NCBI GenBank assembly: GCA_934589065.1
Contig: CAKTNN010000015.1
Coordinates: forward strand, 1-48,977
Direction of reading: 5' to 3'
DNA: 48,977 nt
Origin: an uncultured Oscillospiraceae bacterium
GTDB taxonomy: Bacteria; Bacillota; Clostridia; Oscillospirales; Oscillospiraceae
Part shown: positions 8,458 to 16,166 of the stretch, piece after piece
Layout of the letters: every line of letters begins with the position of its first letter
Numbering within the stretch: the first letter of the stretch is position 1
Program-made: the position numbers and the translations under genes
The notes under the pieces: generated by a model
The model's database searches: none
The model's input: the letters and a program-made list of their open reading frames with translations, nothing else
What the model was told of the DNA's origin: nothing

Positions 8458-8486
8458 ACTATACCATGATTTTGGAGCAGCGACAA
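8458..8486 (-). promoter_or_regulatory. Promoter of the HdeD-like gene
   Basis: Minus strand: TTGTCG (8486-8481), 17-base spacer, TATAGT (8463-8458) with an extended TGG before the -10. Confidence 0.7.
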
Positions 8487-8518
8487 TGTACAAAAAGCCT
8501 GGTTTGATAAGAATTTGC

Positions 8519-8962
8519 TCACTTTTCGGAAGATAGGGAGAAAACTTTCATAAGCCGGGAAAGAGCATCCTTTAGCAGCTGCCGGTCTTCCTGCGTCAGG
8601 GACAGGCAGGCGCACATTTGCTCCGGCACGGCCTCTGCCTTTTCAACCAGGGACATTCCCGCAGGGGTCAGCTCTGCCAGGAGGTTTCGCTCGTCTTCCG
8701 GGCTTCGGCGGCGGGTGAGGTAGCCCTTTTGTTCCAGCTTTTTCAGCACCGGCGTCAGTGTCCCGGAGTCCAGGTACAGGTGTTCCCCCAGGGACTTAAC
8801 GCCCATGGGGGACTGCTCCCACAGCACCAGCATGGTGATATACTGGGTGTAGGTCAAATCCAGCGCTTCCAGAAAGGGCTTATACCGCTTGACCATTTCC
8901 TTTGCACAGACATACAGGGGAAAACACAGCTGGTTTTCCAGCTTCAGCATTTCCCGGGACAT
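8519..8962 (-). CDS. ohrR: OhrR-type MarR-family redox regulator
   Basis: A 147-residue winged-helix regulator. The N-terminus KLENQLCFPLY carries the reactive Cys (Cys13) at the place of Bacillus subtilis OhrR Cys15, whose oxidation by organic hydroperoxides releases DNA. The winged-helix part LYLDSGTLTPVLKKLEQKGY is nearly the family consensus, and the wing RRRSPEDERN follows. A second Cys (Cys19) nearby could allow an internal disulfide or thiolation. It is the third gene of the trxB-like/trxA/ohrR operon; its ATG shares one base with the trxA stop (TAATG). It probably represses its own operon through the sites at 10174-10226. No ohr peroxidase gene is in the window. Confidence 0.88.
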   Translation of the reverse strand: MSREMLKLENQLCFPLYVCAKEMVKRYKPFLEALDLTYTQYITMLVLWEQSPMGVKSLGEHLYLDSGTLTPVLKKLEQKGYLTRRRSPEDERNLLAELTPAGMSLVEKAEAVPEQMCACLSLTQEDRQLLKDALSRLMKVFSLSSEK

Positions 8963-9273
8963 TACAGATGCTGCTCGATAAAGGCCTGCAAACCGGGCTG
9001 GGGCTGGAAGCCGATATCCCGGGCAACCTCCTTGCCATCCTTCAGTACCACGATGCAGGGAATGCTGGAAACGTGGTACTCCATAGCAAGAGCCATATTT
9101 TCGTCTACATCAATGCTGTAGAAGCTGGCCTCTTCCTGCATGGTATCGGCAACGCTTTCCAGCACGGGGGCAAGCATCTTGCAGGGGCCGCACCACTGGG
9201 CGGAAAAATCCAGAACGGCGGTGCTCTTTTTCAGGGCATCGGTAAGGTCGTCATTGGTAATTTTAGTAATCAT
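8962..9273 (-). CDS. trxA: Thioredoxin
   Basis: A 103-residue thioredoxin with the redox motif WCGPC (27-31), the cis-proline motif SSIPC (69-73) and typical length. It reduces protein disulfides in the cytoplasm. An extra Cys follows the cis-Pro (IPC), which is unusual for the classical family and could affect substrate handling. It sits between a thioredoxin-reductase-like gene upstream (19-base gap) and an OhrR-type regulator downstream (1-base overlap), so reductant supply, thioredoxin and sensor are made together. GGAGAA lies just before the ATG. Confidence 0.95.
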   Translation of the reverse strand: MITKITNDDLTDALKKSTAVLDFSAQWCGPCKMLAPVLESVADTMQEEASFYSIDVDENMALAMEYHVSSIPCIVVLKDGKEVARDIGFQPQPGLQAFIEQHL

Positions 9274-9292
9274 AGCTCGTTCTCCTTGTCAT

Positions 9293-10153
9293 TTATTTTT
9301 GACCGGTGAGGTAGGCAACGGCGCTGAGGGCGGCTACGTTGCCCTGACCGGCAGCTTTGATATATTGGTAGGGGGTGCCTGTGATGTCGCCGCAGGCAAA
9401 GCATCCGGGCAAATTGGTGCGCATTTGCAGATCAACGGCAACATGGCTGCCATCCATTCGGATTCCGGGCACCAGAGTATCCGGGGCAACGGCATCCCGC
9501 AGGACGAAAACTCCGTCAGCGGCAAATATTTGCCCATCGGCGGTTTCAACTCCGGTCACCTGGGTATCTCCCAAAATAGCGCGAACCTTTCCCTGCATCA
9601 CGGTGACCCCAGGCCCAACAGTGATTTCGTGGGGCTGCTGAGGAAAATAGAGGACGGTTTTGCACACCTGAGAAAGAAAATCCGCCTCCCGGCAGGCATG
9701 AGGGGAGTAGCCCAGCACGGCAACGGTTTTGCCTCTGTAGAACATGGCATCGCAGGTGGCGCAGTAGCTGACACCCCGGCCCAGAAGATCGGTTTCTCCC
9801 GGCAAAGGCTTGCCGTTTACCACCCCCGCAGCCAGAATGACCGTTTTCGCTTCCAGAAGGGAGCCAGGCGTTTGCAGGGCAAAGTAACCCGGCATGGCGT
9901 AGACGGCGGTAATCTGGGTTTCCTGAATGGGAATTTCCAGCTGATCCAGCTGGGTATGCATGGCCTTTGCCAGGTCAGGGCCGGATATGGCGGGCAGGCC
10001 GGGGTAATTCAGAATTTTATGGGCCTTCTGCATTTTTTCACTGAGCCGGTTAGAGCCGAAGAGTGCAACGGACTTGCCCCGAATTTTGGCGGTGATGGCA
10101 GCCGATACGCCCCCGGGGCCCGTGCCGATAATGGCAATGTCGGAACGTTCCAT
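9293..10153 (-). CDS. trxB: Thioredoxin reductase-like flavoprotein lacking the NADPH motifs
   Basis: The product is 286 residues. The FAD loop GTGPGG is at 10-15, the redox pair CATC at 131-134 (SYCATCDAMFYRGK), and the C-terminal FAD motif CGDITGTPYQYIKAAGQG near 254-271. The NADPH site of classical TrxB (GGGxSAxEEA then HRRxxxR) is not conserved: the equivalent stretch reads GYSPHACREA (148-157) and the HRR segment reads FPQQPHE. That resembles the ferredoxin-dependent or pyridine-nucleotide-independent thioredoxin reductases known in clostridia, so the electron donor may be ferredoxin; this is inference. ATG 10153 is chosen for the AAAGGAGG site 5 bases upstream, removing 8 residues of the longer frame. 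First gene of the trx-ohrR operon. Confidence 0.88.
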   Translation of the reverse strand: MERSDIAIIGTGPGGVSAAITAKIRGKSVALFGSNRLSEKMQKAHKILNYPGLPAISGPDLAKAMHTQLDQLEIPIQETQITAVYAMPGYFALQTPGSLLEAKTVILAAGVVNGKPLPGETDLLGRGVSYCATCDAMFYRGKTVAVLGYSPHACREADFLSQVCKTVLYFPQQPHEITVGPGVTVMQGKVRAILGDTQVTGVETADGQIFAADGVFVLRDAVAPDTLVPGIRMDGSHVAVDLQMRTNLPGCFACGDITGTPYQYIKAAGQGNVAALSAVAYLTGQK

Positions 10154-10173
10154 AAATGCCTCCTTTCCGTAAG

Positions 10174-10226
10174 ACACAATTGAATTTCCTTTAATTTAAT
10201 TGTACACAATTTATTTAATTTGTCAA
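10174..10226 (-). promoter_or_regulatory. Promoter of the trx-ohrR operon with overlapping OhrR-like operator
   Basis: Minus strand: TTGACA (10226-10221), 16-base spacer, TACAAT (10204-10199). The same DNA is packed with AATT-centred inverted repeats: AATTGT-AC-ACAATT at 10199-10212, and an 11-base arm pair ACAATTGAATT (10177-10187) / AATTTAATTGT (10193-10203) with one mismatch. Known OhrR operators are of the TACAATT/AATTGTA type. A repressor bound here would cover the -10, the spacer and the start region. Confidence 0.7.
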
Positions 10227-10462
10227 GAGGGAAATATTCCCACAAAGAGTTCTTGATTCCCTGCCGGGGGATTCTGCCTCTGACGGATATGCGCTCCATG
10301 CTCTCCACTCGGATTCTTTCCGAGAATGACAAAGACCAGGCCATTTACGATATGGCCTGGCTGACGGAAAATATGATCATGCGCAACCGTACCCACGGCG
10401 GCTACAAGGTGCTGCTGGAAGATCTGTGGGAAATCTGCGAGGAATTCCTTGCTGCCTTATAA
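10220..10462 (+). CDS. Unidentified open frame, possibly a gene remnant
   Basis: An 80-codon frame starting at TTG 10220 and stopping where the convergent tetR gene stops (shared TTATAA). The composition looks like real protein (amphipathic helices, WLTENMIMRN, LLEDLWEICEEFL) and codon use matches the neighbours, but no ribosome binding site is convincing and the frame begins inside the trx operon promoter. A start at ATG 10289 would give a 57-residue product. I do not recognise the family; it may be the 3' end of a decayed gene. Confidence 0.35.
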   Translation: MSRGKYSHKEFLIPCRGILPLTDMRSMLSTRILSENDKDQAIYDMAWLTENMIMRNRTHGGYKVLLEDLWEICEEFLAAL

Positions 10463-11167
10463 CTCCTCACTTTTTCCTGCCTCGGTTTCCGGCAGGGTAA
10501 ACGAAAAATGCATTTGCAGGGACTGCAGCAGCAGTTCCATAATATTCTGGGCGAGGGCGCGGATGTTCAGGCCTTCCACAAAGGCAATGGCACCCTCCAC
10601 TTCCTTTTCCGGAACTTGGTAGGCCCGCAGGCTGAGGGACAGGAAGCATCGCAGCTTTTGCTCCAGGGTAAAATCGGCATCGCAGCGCCTTGCCATATAG
10701 CTGCGCATGATGCCGGAAGTGCCGATATCCAGGCGGTAAAAATCCTGGTAACCCAGCTGGGGGCAGTAGGGGGAGAAAATCTGCTGCAGCTCCTTTGCGG
10801 TTTCCCGGACAACGGCTTCCAAAAGCGCCGGCTTGGTGTAAACCAGCAGATAAATTTCCCGCAGGTTCTCGTTCAGCTCCGTCAGGGTCAGCTGGATGGC
10901 GGTTTCTGCGGCATAGACATACACCGGTGGCAGCTCTCCGGAAACCTTCCGGGCAACGGAAAACTGGTTGGAGAACATAAAGTCGATCAGCTCTGACAGA
11001 ACCCCGTCCTTGGTTACGAAAATATTCTGGAAGCTGCTGCTGGAAACCTGGGCCTCCCGAATGATTTGCAGCATGGTGGTTTTTTGGTATCCCTGGGTGA
11101 GAAACAGCCGGACACAGGTTTGCAGAATTCGCTTTTTGGTCGGCTCACTGGCCTTTGTATGGGCCAT
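10457..11167 (-). CDS. TetR-family transcriptional regulator
   Basis: A 236-residue regulator. The N-terminal helix-turn-helix spans about residues 8-58 (TKKRILQTCVRLFLTQGYQK, then TTMLQIIREAQVSSSSFQNIF), matching the TetR DNA-binding pattern with the F in place of the usual Y of the recognition-helix YxxF/YHHF region. The C-terminal ligand domain is not assignable to a ligand. ATG 11167 is chosen because AAAGGAG lies upstream; the longer frame adds 11 residues. The gene is not clearly linked to a target: the convergent neighbour is a small unknown frame and the upstream gene is the PLP enzyme at 11413. Confidence 0.88.
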   Translation of the reverse strand: MAHTKASEPTKKRILQTCVRLFLTQGYQKTTMLQIIREAQVSSSSFQNIFVTKDGVLSELIDFMFSNQFSVARKVSGELPPVYVYAAETAIQLTLTELNENLREIYLLVYTKPALLEAVVRETAKELQQIFSPYCPQLGYQDFYRLDIGTSGIMRSYMARRCDADFTLEQKLRCFLSLSLRAYQVPEKEVEGAIAFVEGLNIRALAQNIMELLLQSLQMHFSFTLPETEAGKSEEL

Positions 11168-11276
11168 AAAAACCGTCTCCTTTCTTCGCGGCTTGTACAC
11201 CGCTGACTTTTAAACCAAATTTAACAGACTTGGAATGAGAAAGCAAGAGGGCAAAACGGGATTTGGAGAGGAACAC

Positions 11277-11315
11277 AAAAAAGCAGACGGCTTCTTGTGC
11301 AGGCTGCTTTTTTGT
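11277..11315 (-). terminator. Terminator of the PLP-enzyme gene
   Basis: AAAAAAGCAG (11277-11286) pairs with CTGCTTTTTT (11304-11313). On the minus strand it sits about 100 bases past the stop at 11413. Confidence 0.7.
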
Positions 11316-11341
11316 GGATGACGGGAAGGGGCACGACGGCA

Positions 11342-11381
11342 AAGATTGCCACACCGGGAAAGTGCACCGGTTCGCAATGAC
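11342..11381 (-). repeat. Lone REP-like half unit
   Basis: Read on the minus strand it begins GTCATTGCGAACC, has a GGTGCA-type arm and ends GGTGTGGCAATCTT, matching the left half of the pilus-locus elements. The inner arm is degenerate and no right half is clear. Confidence 0.7.
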
Positions 11382-11412
11382 GGGGCAGGCGTGCGCAGAA
11401 AAACAAAGGGGC

Positions 11413-12714
11413 TTAAATCGGGGGCAGGGTGACGAGGTTCGCGTTGACCAATTCCTGCAGACTCATAAGAATGCCCAGCTTGGCGTGATACCAGGTCAGG
11501 CCGCCCTGGAAATAAACGGCATAAGGCTCCCGGATGGGGCCGTCGGCAGAGAGCTCAATGGAGGAGCCCTGAACAAAGGCACCGGCTGCCATAATCACCT
11601 TATCATTGTAGCCCGGCATATCCCAGGGCAGGGGAGCGGCAAAGGAATCCACAGGGGCAGCGCCCTGGATGCCCTTGCAGAAGGCAATCATGCCTGCCTC
11701 GCTGCCCAGTTCCACGGCCTGAATGATATCGTGGCGGGTTTCCTCAGCGCCCGGCACGCACCGAAAGCCCAGAGGCTCATAGAGGCTTGCCGCAAATATG
11801 GCGCCCTTTTCCGCACCGGCAACCACCGTGGGAGCCAGGAAGAAGCCCTGGAACAGGCTGGTCATCAGGCCCAGGTTTGCGCCAACCTCCTGCCCCAGGC
11901 CCGGGGCGGAGAGCCGATAGGCACAGCGGGAGACGCACTCCCGGGTGCCGCAGATATAGCCGCCGATGGGGGCCAGGCCGCCGCCGGGATTTTTGATCAA
12001 AGAGCCCACTACCATATCCGCTCCCACGTCTGAGGGCTCCATGGTTTCCACAAATTCACCGTAGCAGTTATCTACCATGATTTTTACATCGGGCTTGCAC
12101 TCCTTGCAGAAGGCAATCAGTTTGCCGATCTGACTGACGGAGAAGGTGGGACGGGTGGCGTAGCCCTTGGAGCGCTGAATGGTGATGAGCTTGGTCTTTT
12201 CGTTGATGGCCTTGCGGATGCCTTCAAAGTCAAAGCCCCCGTCGGGCAGCAGATCCACCTGGCGATAGCTTACGCCGTACTCTGCCAAAGAGCAGGGGCT
12301 TTCCCGGATGCCGATCACTTCCTGCAGGGTGTCGTAGGGCATTCCCACAGGGGACAGGAGCTCGTCACCGGGCAGCAGGTTGGCACTCAGCGCCACCGTC
12401 AGGGCGTGGGTTCCGCAGGTGATCTGGGGGCGCACCAGGGCAGCCTCCGTGTGGAAAACATCGGCGTACACCCGTTCCAGGGTGTCGCGGCCCACATCGT
12501 CGTAGCCATAGCCGGTGGTGGCGGCAAAGCAGGCGGCGGATACCCGGTTGCGCTGCATGGCAGAAAGCACCTTGGCCTGATTGTATTCGGCTACGGCATC
12601 GATGGCGGCAAAGCGTTCTTTCAGCCCTTCCAGGGCCTTTTGCCCATAGGCATAAACACCGGGAGAAACGCCCATTTCCATATACATATTGATTAGTTCT
12701 TCCAGAAGAATCAC
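11413..12714 (-). CDS. Aluminium-resistance / methionine gamma-lyase family PLP enzyme
   Basis: The product is 433 residues, the size of the YnbB/Alum_res family within the Cys/Met-metabolism PLP fold. Visible features are GYGYDDVGRD (68-77), TCGTHA (99-104), the cofactor Asp in MVDNCYGE (213-220) and the PLP lysine in SLIKNPGGG (Lys241). Members are annotated as aluminium resistance or putative C-S lyases acting on sulfur amino acids, but their true reaction is poorly known. GTG 12714 is used, with GGAAAAGA weakly placed before it; ATG 12687 is an alternative start. The gene is monocistronic with a strong promoter (12744-12772). Confidence 0.88.
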   Translation of the reverse strand: MILLEELINMYMEMGVSPGVYAYGQKALEGLKERFAAIDAVAEYNQAKVLSAMQRNRVSAACFAATTGYGYDDVGRDTLERVYADVFHTEAALVRPQITCGTHALTVALSANLLPGDELLSPVGMPYDTLQEVIGIRESPCSLAEYGVSYRQVDLLPDGGFDFEGIRKAINEKTKLITIQRSKGYATRPTFSVSQIGKLIAFCKECKPDVKIMVDNCYGEFVETMEPSDVGADMVVGSLIKNPGGGLAPIGGYICGTRECVSRCAYRLSAPGLGQEVGANLGLMTSLFQGFFLAPTVVAGAEKGAIFAASLYEPLGFRCVPGAEETRHDIIQAVELGSEAGMIAFCKGIQGAAPVDSFAAPLPWDMPGYNDKVIMAAGAFVQGSSIELSADGPIREPYAVYFQGGLTWYHAKLGILMSLQELVNANLVTLPPI

Positions 12715-12743
12715 TCTTTTCCATATTTTTAAGCACTTGATGC

Positions 12744-12772
12744 ATTATAAGAGAATTTCCCTATAAAGTCAA
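12744..12772 (-). promoter_or_regulatory. Promoter of the PLP-enzyme gene
   Basis: Minus strand: TTGACT (12772-12767), 17-base spacer, TATAAT (12749-12744). Confidence 0.8.
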
Positions 12773-12828
12773 TAGGCCCTGGGAAGACTGACTTTTTGCA
12801 AAAATAAAGGAAAAATTACAAAAAACAC

Positions 12829-12856
12829 TTGTAAATTTTTTGTGAATATGTATAAT
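12829..12856 (+). promoter_or_regulatory. Promoter of the sstT remnant, with a long leader
   Basis: TTGTAA (12829-12834), 16-base spacer, TATAAT (12851-12856). About 170 bases of leader follow to the ATG at 13030. I see short hairpins (CGAAA/TTTCG near 12896; TCAGAA/TTCTGA near 12956) but no riboswitch that I recognise. Confidence 0.65.
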
Positions 12857-13029
12857 AGGAATCATCTGCCAGACAATCCTGCAAGCGAAAACGATTTCGA
12901 GTATCATAATCCGGCGCGAAAGGGTCATAAAAGAATTTTGTAAGATCATTCCTTTCAGAAATTCTGAGGTAGGAACTGTTTGAGAGAGGTTATCAAATAT
13001 TAAGGAAACTCTAGAAAGAAGGCGCTCGT

Positions 13030-13391
13030 ATGAATCAAATCACGAAATTGCTGAAGGTCTTTGCCGATAAATACAATTCGGTCAGCCTGATCCTGCGCAT
13101 TGCCCTTGGCCTGGTGCTGGGTGCGGTGCTGGCTCTGGTGTGTCCTGGTGCTTCCTGGCTGGCGGCTCCCTGCTGCTGATTCCCATGGCCTGCGCCCTGT
13201 TCGGCATCTCCAACGATGCTGCTATGCAGGTGGTTGGCGTTGGCTTTATCATTGGCGTGATTCAGGACTCTGTGGAGACGGCACTGAACTCTGCCGGTGA
13301 CGTAGAGTTTGCCGCTACCGCAGAATACTACCAGTGGCTCAAGCAGGGCAAAGAGCTGCCGGAGTTCATGGGTAAGAAGAAATCCAAGTAA
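13030..13391 (+). pseudogene. sstT: sstT (Na+/serine-threonine symporter) remnant with large internal deletion
   Basis: The first 45 codons ([30 protein letters not shown]) match the start of SstT-type dicarboxylate/amino-acid:cation symporters. After an abrupt junction near 13152-13162 the DNA encodes, in another frame, the family's C-terminus: [19 protein letters not shown], then [20 protein letters not shown], through to GKKKSK. Intact SstT proteins are about 400 residues, so roughly 270-280 residues are missing and the join shifts the frame; the N-terminal frame stops at 13177-13179. Promoter, start and terminator are all preserved, suggesting a recent event or an assembly error. A short repeat (TGGCTGG-like) at the junction fits slippage or recombination. 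Confidence 0.85.
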
Positions 13392-13400
13392 ATAGGCGAA

Positions 13401-13453
13401 CAAAGAAAGCTGTCCATGCGAGCCGGCTCGGCCCGCATGGACAGCTTTCTTTG
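13401..13453. terminator. Bidirectional terminator with 20-bp stem
   Basis: CAAAGAAAGCTGTCCATGCG (13401-13420) pairs perfectly with 13434-13453, between the sstT remnant and the convergent metallopeptidase gene. Confidence 0.9.
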
Positions 13454-13466
13454 CCGTTAAAAGACG

Positions 13467-14186
13467 TCAGTCTCTTCTGCGTCGGTTGCCGCCAAACAGG
13501 ACAATCAGCCGCAGCAGCTGGGATAGGGCCACGGCGGTGGCGGCAACATAGGTCAGGGCAGCGGCCCGCAGGGTTTTCCGTGCGCCCTGCTGTTCCTCCT
13601 GGGTCAGGAGCTCCGTCTGGGCAATGGTCTCCATGGCCCGGTGACTGGCGTCAAATTCCACAGGCAGCGTTACCAGCTGGAATATCAGGGACAGGCCAAA
13701 GCAGGCAATGCCCAGATAAATCAGGAAATAGGAAAGATCGCCCAAGGAATTGATCAGCAGACCAATGAGAATCAGGGGCATTGCCAGCTTGCTGCCCAGA
13801 TTGGTGGCGGGAATCACCGCACTGCGGATGCGGATGGGGACATAGTCCTGGGCATACTGCACGGCGTGCCCGGCCTCGTGGCAGGCAACGCCAATGGCGG
13901 CGGTGGAGGTATTGCCATACACATTGTCGGAGAGCCGAATCACATTGCTCCTGGGGTCAAAGTGGTCGGTCAGGTCGCCGCTGATCCGCTCAATACGCAC
14001 CCCTGTAACTCCGTTTGCCCGAAGCACCCGCTCGGCTGCCTCTGCACCGGTGAGCCCCCGGCGGGAATACTGGGTGGAATAGCGCTTAAAGGTGCTGTTG
14101 ACATTGGCGCTGGCCCAAAGGGAGAGCAGAATGCAGGGCAGCACCAGCACTACATAAGTCCAATCGAACCCATAATAGCCGTACAT
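13467..14186 (-). CDS. YugP-type membrane zinc metallopeptidase
   Basis: A 239-residue membrane protein with an N-terminal transmembrane helix (YVVLVLPCILLSLWASANV), a soluble segment carrying the zinc-protease motif HEAGH (103-107), and hydrophobic segments at about 125-180 and near the C-terminus (ALTYVAATAVALSQLLRLI). This is the YugP/zinc peptidase 2 family; the substrate is unknown, and a role in membrane protein turnover is assumed. ATG 14186 is chosen for GAGGAG 7 bases upstream. It is monocistronic, with the promoter at 14214-14242. Confidence 0.92.
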   Translation of the reverse strand: MYGYYGFDWTYVVLVLPCILLSLWASANVNSTFKRYSTQYSRRGLTGAEAAERVLRANGVTGVRIERISGDLTDHFDPRSNVIRLSDNVYGNTSTAAIGVACHEAGHAVQYAQDYVPIRIRSAVIPATNLGSKLAMPLILIGLLINSLGDLSYFLIYLGIACFGLSLIFQLVTLPVEFDASHRAMETIAQTELLTQEEQQGARKTLRAAALTYVAATAVALSQLLRLIVLFGGNRRRRD

Positions 14187-14213
14187 AGAATCACTCCTCA
14201 ATTGATTTTCTAT

Positions 14214-14242
14214 ATTCTACCCCAATTTCACCTCTTTGGCAA
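14214..14242 (-). promoter_or_regulatory. Promoter of the metallopeptidase gene
   Basis: Minus strand: TTGCCA (14242-14237), 17-base spacer, TAGAAT (14219-14214). Confidence 0.6.
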
Positions 14243-14349
14243 GCGGGGCAGAGGGGGATTGGTGAGAAGTTTTTGTAAATATTGAACCTCTGCGGAAATG
14301 GGTGAGAATTAAAATGTTCAAACTTTGTTCATTTATAGCCCCTGTGTGG

Positions 14350-14359
14350 CTGGTATACT
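14350..14359 (+). promoter_or_regulatory. Extended -10 element before the AI-2E family transporter gene
   Basis: CTGGTATACT gives TGn-TATACT; no good -35 is seen at the right distance. Confidence 0.45.
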
Positions 14360-14391
14360 AGGCATAAAACCTAAGAAACGAGTTGATGTGT

Positions 14392-15597
14392 ATGCGTGAT
14401 CCCCGCAAGCAGCGGTATTTTTACGGGATGATCGCCGGTTTCGGCGCCATCAGTATGAGCATATTGTTTTTCTTCCTGCTGTTCCGTTTGCAGGGCATCG
14501 GAAAGGTGCTCAGTGAGCTCAGCGAAATTTTAGCCCCCTTTATTTACGGCGGCGTGATGGCCTATCTGCTTCGCCCTTTGTGCAATGCCCTGGAAGCTTT
14601 TTTTCAGGTGCGTTTTGCCAAGAAAATCAAGCGCTTTGCCAATGTGGCAGCAGTGTGTACAAGCATCGTCATAGGAATTCTGGTGGTGTATGCACTCTTT
14701 ACCATGGTGCTGCCCCAGCTGGTTGACAGCGTTGTCACCCTTTGGAATAGCCTGCCCTCCAAGATGGAGCAGCTCATCGGCTGGGCCGGAACTACCTTTG
14801 GAGAGGATGAGCGGCTTGTCAGCTTCTTTGACGAAAACTACCGGAACTATTTTACCGATATCGACACCTGGGTTCGGGACAATATTGTGCCCCAGGTTTC
14901 CAACATTGTCAGCGGTGTGGGAACCAGTGTGGTTCGGGTGGTAAAATTTCTGTACAATATCCTGATTGGGTTGATTGTCGCCATTTACGTGCTGCACGGT
15001 CGCAAACGGTTCGGGCGTCAGGCGGTGCTGATCGTCCGCAGCGCCTTGCCGGATCGCTGGGCAAACCTGGTGCTAGAAGAGGCCCGGTTTGTGGACCGGA
15101 TGTTCGGCGGCTTTATCGATGGCAAGATCATGGATTCCGCCATTGTGGGCGTGCTGTGTTATGTGGGCTGCACCCTGCTGCGGATTCCCAATGCGCTGCT
15201 GGTATCCGTGCTGGTGGGCGTGACCAATGTGATCCCCTTCTTTGGCCCGGTGATCGGTGCAGTACCGGCTACGCTGCTGATCCTCATCGAGAGCCCCATC
15301 AAGGCTCTGTGGTTTGTGATTTTCGTGCTGGTGCTCCAGCAGTTTGACGGCAATATCCTGGGCCCCAAGATCCTGGGCAACCTGACGGGCCTTTCCGGCT
15401 TCTGGGTGATGTTTTCCATCATCCTCTTTGGCGGCCTGTGGGGCATTGTGGGCATGATTATCTGTGTGCCGCTGTTTGCCGTTATCTACGATACCGTTCG
15501 CCGTTTGGTCATCCGTGGACTGCGAAAGAAGAACCATCTGGAGCTGTGGGACGAGTACCGCAGCGCGTTCCCTGAGACGGATGAAGTAAAGAAATAA
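14392..15597 (+). CDS. AI-2E family transporter (TqsA/YdiK-like)
   Basis: A membrane protein of about 400 residues in the AI-2E transporter family, with two N-terminal helices (SMSILFFFLLFRL; LAPFIYGGVMAYLL), a central soluble stretch, and a C-terminal cluster of helices holding the conserved NVIPFFGPVIGAVP and ILGPKILGNLTGLSGFWVM segments. Members were first proposed to export the quorum signal AI-2, but many act as Na+/H+ antiporters or have no known substrate. The start is uncertain: ATG 14392 is used, TTG 14383 and ATG 14386 are in frame, and no strong binding site is seen. nrdG follows after 11 bases, so they may be co-transcribed. Confidence 0.88.
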   Translation: MRDPRKQRYFYGMIAGFGAISMSILFFFLLFRLQGIGKVLSELSEILAPFIYGGVMAYLLRPLCNALEAFFQVRFAKKIKRFANVAAVCTSIVIGILVVYALFTMVLPQLVDSVVTLWNSLPSKMEQLIGWAGTTFGEDERLVSFFDENYRNYFTDIDTWVRDNIVPQVSNIVSGVGTSVVRVVKFLYNILIGLIVAIYVLHGRKRFGRQAVLIVRSALPDRWANLVLEEARFVDRMFGGFIDGKIMDSAIVGVLCYVGCTLLRIPNALLVSVLVGVTNVIPFFGPVIGAVPATLLILIESPIKALWFVIFVLVLQQFDGNILGPKILGNLTGLSGFWVMFSIILFGGLWGIVGMIICVPLFAVIYDTVRRLVIRGLRKKNHLELWDEYRSAFPETDEVKK

Positions 15598-15608
15598 GGA
15601 AGAGTATC

Positions 15609-16166
15609 ATGAATTACGCAACCATTAAAAATTGCGATATTGCCAATGGCCCCGGTGTGCGGATCAGTCTGTTTGTTTCCGGCTGTACCCACCACTGCAA
15701 GGGCTGCTTTAACGAGGTGGCCTGGGACTTTGAATACGGAGAGCCCTTTACGGAGGAAACCATTCAAACCATTTTGGACATGATGAAGCCCGACTATATC
15801 AAGGGCCTGACCCTTCTGGGGGGCGAGCCCTTTGAGCCTCAGAATCAGGGGCCCATTGTGCAGCTCCTGCGCCGGGTGAAGGAAAAATATCCGGATAAGA
15901 GCATTTGGGCCTTTTCCGGATACCTGTTTGAAAAAATTACCTCCGGCACCCTGGGAGACTGGGACACCACAAGGGAATATTTGAGCTACCTGGATGTGCT
16001 GGTGGACGGCCCCTTTGTGGAGGAAAAGAAAAACCTTTCCCTCCGGTTTCGGGGCTCGGAAAACCAGCGGATTATTGATATTCCCAGAACGCTGGAAGCG
16101 GGGAAAATCGTCCTTTGGGAGGACTGGCAGAAACAGGGAAAGGGAATGAAAGAATGGAAACGATAG
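15609..16166 (+). CDS. nrdG: NrdG: anaerobic ribonucleotide reductase activating protein
   Basis: A 185-residue radical SAM enzyme that installs the glycyl radical on anaerobic class III ribonucleotide reductase. The [4Fe-4S] motif is CTHHCKGC (Cys26, Cys30, Cys33), followed by the SAM-binding GGEPF (71-75). Length is typical. AAGGAAGAG precedes the ATG. The gene overlaps dut by 13 bases, so dNTP production and dUTP removal are translationally linked. The partner nrdD is not in the window. Confidence 0.95.
   Translation: MNYATIKNCDIANGPGVRISLFVSGCTHHCKGCFNEVAWDFEYGEPFTEETIQTILDMMKPDYIKGLTLLGGEPFEPQNQGPIVQLLRRVKEKYPDKSIWAFSGYLFEKITSGTLGDWDTTREYLSYLDVLVDGPFVEEKKNLSLRFRGSENQRIIDIPRTLEAGKIVLWEDWQKQGKGMKEWKR

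Noticed and set aside
12857..13029. A riboswitch in the sstT leader
   Set aside because: The leader is long and has short hairpins, but no known aptamer core (lysine, glycine, T-box, SAM, c-di-GMP) could be recognised.
14392..15597. A quorum-sensing AI-2 system
   Set aside because: The AI-2E family name does not prove AI-2 transport, and no luxS or lsr gene is present in the window.
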